Shown here one piece after another: positions 58,481 to 64,000 of a stretch of DNA of 64,000 nucleotides. The stretch is from Cryptomeria japonica (lineage: Eukaryota > Streptophyta > Pinopsida > Cupressales > Cupressaceae), in NCBI RefSeq assembly GCF_030272615.1, contig NC_081412.1:543202335-543266334 (forward strand), read 5' to 3'. Both the position numbers and the translations under genes were made by a program. The notes under the pieces were generated by a model. The model had not been told where the DNA came from and searched no databases. It was given only the letters and a program-made list of their open reading frames with translations. Position 1 is the stretch's first letter. Each line of letters opens with the position of its first letter.

Positions 58481-61400
58481 TGAAGAATGGATATGGAAAT
58501 TGCTAAGGCATCCCTAACAACAAAGTCCTTCAAGGAAGTTCCATTAAAGGTCCATGATGTATCACTAGAAGGGAATGGATGTGTGAAACAAGTGGATGAG
58601 TTATGAAGGCATATGATTGTGAAAAGAAGTGAAAGTAGGATAGCATGATGGAGACTTAGGATCAACAAGTATGCTTTTTGACTTGAAATTTTAGAACTTT
58701 TTCCCCCAGTTATTTTGATATTAGGGGAGATCATCTCTTGCTCTTTTTCTTTCATAGGATTTTTATCCTTGACTTTGATTTTTGTAGAGTCCAATAGCTT
58801 TTAATTTTGATTTGGACTAAAGGACTGTTCTTTATTTTTTACTTTTAGATTTTTCTTTTCAAAGCTTGATTTTTGATCCCCAATTAGTAAGAGCTTTTGT
58901 AATTCTTCTTGATCCAAGTCTGGGAGAGGAGTGGAAATGGAATGAGTGGATGAAATGGTAAGGCTATATGAGTTCTCAAGAGGGTTGGCAATACTCTCAA
59001 TAGATTCTTTGCTAGAACCACTCTTATGACTATTGATATCAAGAGTTGCTTGCACCACTAGAGGAGATTTGCATTTTGACTTAGTAGCCACAACAATAGG
59101 TGGTTCAAACCCAATTCCTTGGTATTGTAAGTTGTTTGTAGGTTTTTCTTGTTGACTGAATACCTTAGGAGATAGTGGAAGTTGATCAACATGAAAAATA
59201 TACTCACCACATCCCAGGTCTTTAACCTTGAATTTTTCTTTGAGCTCTATTTGTTTTGATGTAGAAGATTTCAAGGATTCTAGATCCACATATGCTGAGG
59301 ATGGAGTTGCTTCTCTATTAACTGGAATTGTTATTTCTAATATATGTCATAGATTGTTGCAATATATGAATCGATTTGGATCAGTTTTGACGCTCACTTC
59401 AACTCCATTCTGTGGTAACTTGATACATCGATGATATGTTAAGGGAATAGCTCTCATTTCATGAATCCATGGACGTCCCAAGAGTATATTATATGTGAGA
59501 TCTAGATCAAGGACTTGACATACCACATCCCTCATAACTGGCCCAACTCTGAGAGGTAAAGTTACTGTGCCTTTGGATGAGCACTCTTTGTCATCATATG
59601 CTTTGATGGTAATTTTGTTTGTAGCATTCACAACTTTTTCAAAATATCCCAATTGTTTAATAGTGCTTAATGTACAAATGTTCAAACCTGATCCTCCATC
59701 TATCAAGACTCATTTTATTCGATGTTTGTGTAGGAAGGCTTCAATGTGTAAAGGTGCATTATGTGGTTGGCTTACAGAGGCATCGTTAGCTTTTGTGAAT
59801 GTAAGAGAATATGGAATGTAAAGGTATCCCACCATGGCTTGAAACTGGTCCATGTTCAGATCAATAGGGATAGAGGTTTCTCTGAAAGTTTTATCAACGA
59901 TGGCCTTATGTGAAGGGGATATGTGTAAAAGCTCAAGGATGGAGATAAGTGTGGGTGTTTTTCCCAACTGTTCTATAAGGTCATATTCATGTTTGGTTGC
60001 TTAGGAAGTGACGTTTTTAGTTGGAACACCTTGCAAAGTGAATTTACCTCGATGAGTGGTAACATTACATTCAGAGGTAGGTTCAAAAGAAGATCCAATG
60101 CCTTTTAAGACAACCTTGGGTCTTTGGGTAGAATTTTTGGGCATTTTGTCCTTTATAATAATGGTAGAGATGTAATTATCCATCGAAATGTGATTGGCAG
60201 TTGAATCATAGTTATAGGATGCTCTAGCATAGTTGGTTTTCTCATCTATGGCTTTAGCTTTTCCCTTGTCATGTTTAGGGAATGGTTCCTTAAACATCTC
60301 ATGTTCTTGGTTAGATGAGTGTCCCTCAATCTCAATGTCACCTCTATCAATAAGATCTTGTATAATGTTCTTCAGCCAATGACAATTTCTTGTTTTATGT
60401 CCTTTTCTCTTGTGATATTCACAGTATTCATCATCATTCCACCAATTTGGTTTTACCTTTAGCTCATATGGAGGCATATCTAGAATTGTTATTATTTTGT
60501 TTGCCACTAGCTTCTTGAAAGATGACTCAAGTGGTTCTCCCAATGGGGTGTATTTCCTTCATGATTTGGAAGTTGTTTGAGTATTCACTTGATTGTTTGT
60601 AGAGCTTGATCCTGAAAAAATAATTTTGGGTCATACTATATTGGCATCAACAACACCATCATTGATTGTGTTCTTGTTTTTATTCCAAAATCTTGTCTTG
60701 TCTTTTCCTTTAAAGTCCTCTTTGTTTCCTTTGAATATTCTGACAACGCCTTTCTCAATTAGGACCTTCTCTATTGCTAAGCCTTTTTCAATGACATCCT
60801 TGAAATTGGACAAACAAGCTTTTCTTAGGTCATAACCAATGTCTTTGTTAACATTCTGGGTGAACATCTCTACCATTTATTTTTGTGGAATTTCATAAGA
60901 GCATCTGCTGGCTAGATTCCTCCATCTTTGTAAAAATGATGAAAAAGACTCTCCATCCTTTTATTTGGTGTTGCACAAACTAGTGACTGATATGTCTATC
61001 TCTATGTTTTATGAGAAATGTTAGATAAATGTCTCCGCTAAGTCACCCCATGACTTAATTCCAGGTGGAAGTTTGGAGAACCATTCCATAGCTTGATCAC
61101 CTAAGCTCTGTGGGAATAATCTCATCAATTATGTCTCTTCTGTTGCTACCTCAATGCAAGTTGTGAAAAAATATCTTATATGTACCTTAGGATCTCCTTT
61201 GCCTCTGTACTTATCAAACTTAGGTGTCACAAAGTGTGTAGGAAATGGAGGCATTGGAATTCTTTTGTCAAATGGATAGGGACATATGTCTCTCATTGTG
61301 TAAGTTGGCTTCGGTGTATTTATGTCCTCCATTTTATTTTGCAAGTCCTTAATTTGTTGTTCCAAATTGTTCTTAGGTGGAGATCGACTTCTTAGACCAT

Positions 61401-62112
61401 ATCCCATGCTTGAGCTACTATGTGGAGGAGGAGCATGTTGCATATATGGATGGTATTGATCATACACATGTTCATATGGAGGGGGTCTATAATGATGCTG
61501 CGTATAAGGACCACTTGGTATAGAGTCATGAAGAGGAATGGAATATCTGTTTTGTCCATGTATACCATACTCTATAGGCATGTCATGAGTTTGTTCTAAT
61601 GTGTTTCCCCCAAATTTGACACGAGGTTTCCTTGTGTCCAAATTTTGAACATGCCTTTAGATATCCAATTGCTTTGGTGGTTGGTCCTTAACATTGGAAT
61701 GTGATTGAGCATATTTTTCTGCATAAGACTTCCATAATGGTCTGTGAAGGTGAGTATCATATGCTTGACCATGTGTATGTGGGACCTCAAGTTTTTCAAA
61801 CAAAGATGATGGTAACTCAGGCACAAGATGTGGTCCTCTATTGCCTCCACTATTAGGTCTCCTTTGATCCATGTTGAGGTGAGGTTTTTGCAAAGGTTTT
61901 TTTTCCATTATTTGAGACATATCAAAATCATGAGGTATCTTGGCTCCACTTTGTGCCATCATTTGTAAGAAATATTGTCTATCTCTCCTCATTATTTCCT
62001 CAACCAATCGATTAAAACGGGGATCCATAATGGAGTCTTCCACTTCTACTGGATGTATGGAAACTTTGTCCATATTGCCATTGTGTGTATCATTGTTGTT
62101 TGTAGTGTCCAT
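58396..62112 (-). pseudogene. Gypsy-D gag-protease polyprotein: one frame, many nonsense codons
   Basis: About 1239 codons on the minus strand stay in a single frame from M at 62112 to the stop at 58396. Only in-frame stops interrupt it (among them 61657, 61129, 60631, 60544, 60001, 59707, 59347 and 58795-58801). Domains in order: Gln/Pro/His-rich N-terminus (62112-61300), retrotrans_gag (KYRGKGDPKVHIRYFFTTC; AMEWFSKLPPGIKSWGDLAE; FSSFLQRWRNLASRC; 61240-60880), knuckle CEYHKRKGHKTRNC (about 60425-60384), retropepsin-like IDGGSGLNICTLS with LTYNILLGRPWIHEMRAIPL (59706-59347), then a Ser/Lys-rich spacer. The knuckle, the D-G-G active site and ILLGRPW are intact. No RT follows. All listed stops can arise by single C-to-T or G-to-A changes. 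Confidence 0.88.
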
Positions 62113-64000
62113 GTTCTCAATATTTGGAATGTTTTTATGGCATCCATGTCAAGTAATGTGGTATGATCAAAATTTAAAAAGACATCACTGTCATACTCAT
62201 AGGTACTCATGTTTGTGGACTCTTGAGCCTCTTTAGTTTCTCTCCTAGATTTTTGGGAACGAATTTCAACCATGAACCAGGTCTTTACCAAGATGTGGGA
62301 GACTAGATGAAAATGGAATGAGTATGGAAGACCAAGAGTTGGATGGAATGTAAATGAATCTGAGATGTACTTGCAATGTCCAAAGTGTAAGACCAAGTAT
62401 GTATGTAGTAGAGTAGGTGTGACTTCCACAAAGATGATAGTTTCTCTTGATGAGGTAAGTTGACCTTGACTCTAAGTAAGACCAAATGAGACCCAAAGGT
62501 GATAGACCTTGATGAGGGACCACTTAGCAAAATGTTGTTGTATGTAGTGTGTTGACAAAGTATGATGAGGACAAACAAGTGACCTTTTGACTCAAGTTTA
62601 GATAAATGTGAATGTAATGCAAGGTGTAAAGAAATAATGGACTTTGTGACACCCAAAGGTAGGTTGAATGCTAGATGAAAATCTAAAGAAATAACTTAGG
62701 AAGCTCAAGGATTTTGAAATTGATTGCTCTTGTTTGTTGGACTGTAAATTTTGACAATACTGAACACAGACGTGCCTGTATACTTCATAGACACGGTTCT
62801 AAAATCTGAGTGCAATTTTTTCCAATTTGTGAAGTTATTGTTGTGACCAAATCTGAATTTTGACTATTTTTCATGACAAGATGACACAATGTTGATGAGG
62901 ACTTAATGTTTGCAAGTGTTTAGACTCAAAATGAATCAAAGAAAAGTGTAATGTTTGATGTAAAAAAAATTTGCATACACTTGAAGACACAATGTTATGA
63001 TGTTTGGTCTTGAATTTTTGAATGTTCAAAAGAAGACAAGCACAATTCTTATGGTTGGCCAAGACAATAGTTGTTGATCCCACATGGGGTTTCCCCCAAG
63101 GCTACGCTATTCAGAGTAGATACTTAGATGCTTGACCCCACTGGCTCCACCCTCGACACTCAGTTCTCCGGGGTAGCCAAGAATCATTCCCCATGAAAAA
63201 TCTCCATGGCGAACTTTGTATCTCTACTAAGAATCGTATGAGTGTGGGTCGCTCCAGAGGTCTGACCTCCTGACCCAACAACTAGAAGGATTTTGGCTTT
63301 CTAAAACAAAAAGGTACTAGTAAGGGCATCTGCTTGTGTGTCCATACATGCAGCACTTTCAGCTCTGTAAATACAGAAGGCTCCCAACCGGTAGGGATTA
63401 TGCCCTACAAATGATCAAATAAATTTGATCAAATGGGTTTATGGGGAGACATAGTGTTGGTATGAACTAATCATCACATGTTACCCATGGTTTTCACCAT
63501 GGATACAATTGTTTATAATGGTTCGAAAGAGGTGGGTTTTCCTCGCTACCACTTGGGTTGTTCTCTCCTCACTAGTAGTCCTAATGACCACACGGGGAGA
63601 TAGGCCCTCTAAAGATTAAACAAAAAGAGCCTATTGCTCAAGACACAAAAGACACTAGTTCAATTTTAATGCAACAATTGAAGTGTTTGATAACCTATGA
63701 AAATAAGGCACACAATAAAGATCAAAAGAAAACCCTTGCCAAAATTTTGCAACAAAGATTTGTTAATATTTTTACAATAATACCCCTCCTGAAAGCACAC
63801 AAGTTAGGTAAATTTTAGATCCAAAAGACTTTGTGAAATAGGGGCCTTCAAAAATGCTTTTTTTGACAAATTCAAAGATCTAATTTTCCATGAGTTGTTT
63901 TGCATCATAAAAAAAACAAAGAGCCTATAAAATTTCAAGACATTTTTAGAAATGTAAGAATATCCAAAAAAATCGCTAATTTGCTCCAAAAATTATTTTT
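62113..64000 (-). other. Leader / 5' untranslated region of Gypsy-D
   Basis: About 1.9 kb upstream of the gag start with no conserved ORF. It includes a GC-richer block at 63085-63300 (e.g. GACCCCACTGGCTCCACCC), as often seen in the leaders of large gypsy elements. The 5' LTR and primer site would lie to the right of the window. Short overlapping frames at 62266-62656 look like shadows. Confidence 0.5.

Larger units (their letters stand above)
52929..64000 (-). mobile_element. Gypsy-D, Tat/Athila-like Ty3/gypsy element with antisense plant mobile domain ORF (partial)
   Basis: Minus-strand element whose 5' LTR lies beyond the right edge. In minus-strand order: leader (64000-62113), gag and protease in one frame (62112-58396), the C-terminal end of integrase (58210-57790), an A-rich stretch, a long non-coding region containing a plus-strand plant mobile domain ORF (55100-55440), and the 3' LTR (53854 to about 52929). 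RT, RNase H and the integrase core are deleted. Extra antisense ORFs between pol and the 3' LTR are known from Tat-lineage gypsy elements, and that fits this layout. Confidence 0.75.

Overview
This window reads as nuclear DNA of a seed plant, most likely a large, repeat-swollen genome such as a conifer. That placement is inferred from the low GC content, the absence of any intact host gene, and wall-to-wall plant-type retrotransposons (Copia and Ty3/gypsy with UBN2 or retrotrans_gag proteins, tRNA-iMet primer sites, a tRNA-derived SINE, plant LINEs and a plant mobile domain ORF). No host gene, rRNA, tRNA gene or CRISPR array is supported. Almost every recognisable stretch is a transposable element, and many sit inside one another.

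Layout. (1) 1-11474: two copies of one pol-less LTR family (here LARD-A), head to head. The minus copy (1-5198, running off the left edge) inserted into the 5' LTR of the plus copy (5199-11474). The minus copy carries a 1330-bp tandem duplication. (2) 11475-14601: AT-rich spacer with a probable LINE reverse transcriptase relic. (3) 14602-26249: LARD-B, a pol-less LTR element with a perfect 5-bp target duplication TAGAG. It carries a broken copy of the N-terminal half of a SNF2-type ATPase gene. Its 3' LTR was split by a terminal-inverted-repeat element (TIR-1), which was split in turn by a 6.7-kb Copia element (Copia-A) with gag, protease, integrase, RT and RNase H. (4) 26250-28435: T-rich unresolved DNA. 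(5) 28441-31849: a short gypsy element (gag-protease only, TSD AACTC) inside an older LTR. (6) about 32270-34248: relic of a LARD-A-like element ending in the same polypurine tract. (7) 34249-51690: the minus-strand element Copia-B, which holds TIR-2, a LINE (39118-49908), Copia-C inside that LINE, and TIR-3 containing a SINE. (8) 51690-about 52928: a second LINE 3' end. (9) about 52929-64000: a gypsy element on the minus strand whose gag-protease frame is free of frameshifts but full of stop codons, with a plant mobile domain ORF on the opposite strand.

The strongest leads are these. The TIR-1/TIR-2 family has 5-bp target duplications, and a paralogous LTR supplies an empty site for TIR-1. 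LARD-B has captured SNF2-ATPase gene sequence. A LINE architecture has an unknown ORF downstream of RNase H, seen in two copies. An unknown multi-kilobase ORF takes the place of pol in Copia-C. The gypsy element at the right edge carries a uniform C-to-T-type nonsense signature. All coordinates were read by eye; boundaries given as 'about' are not resolved to the base.
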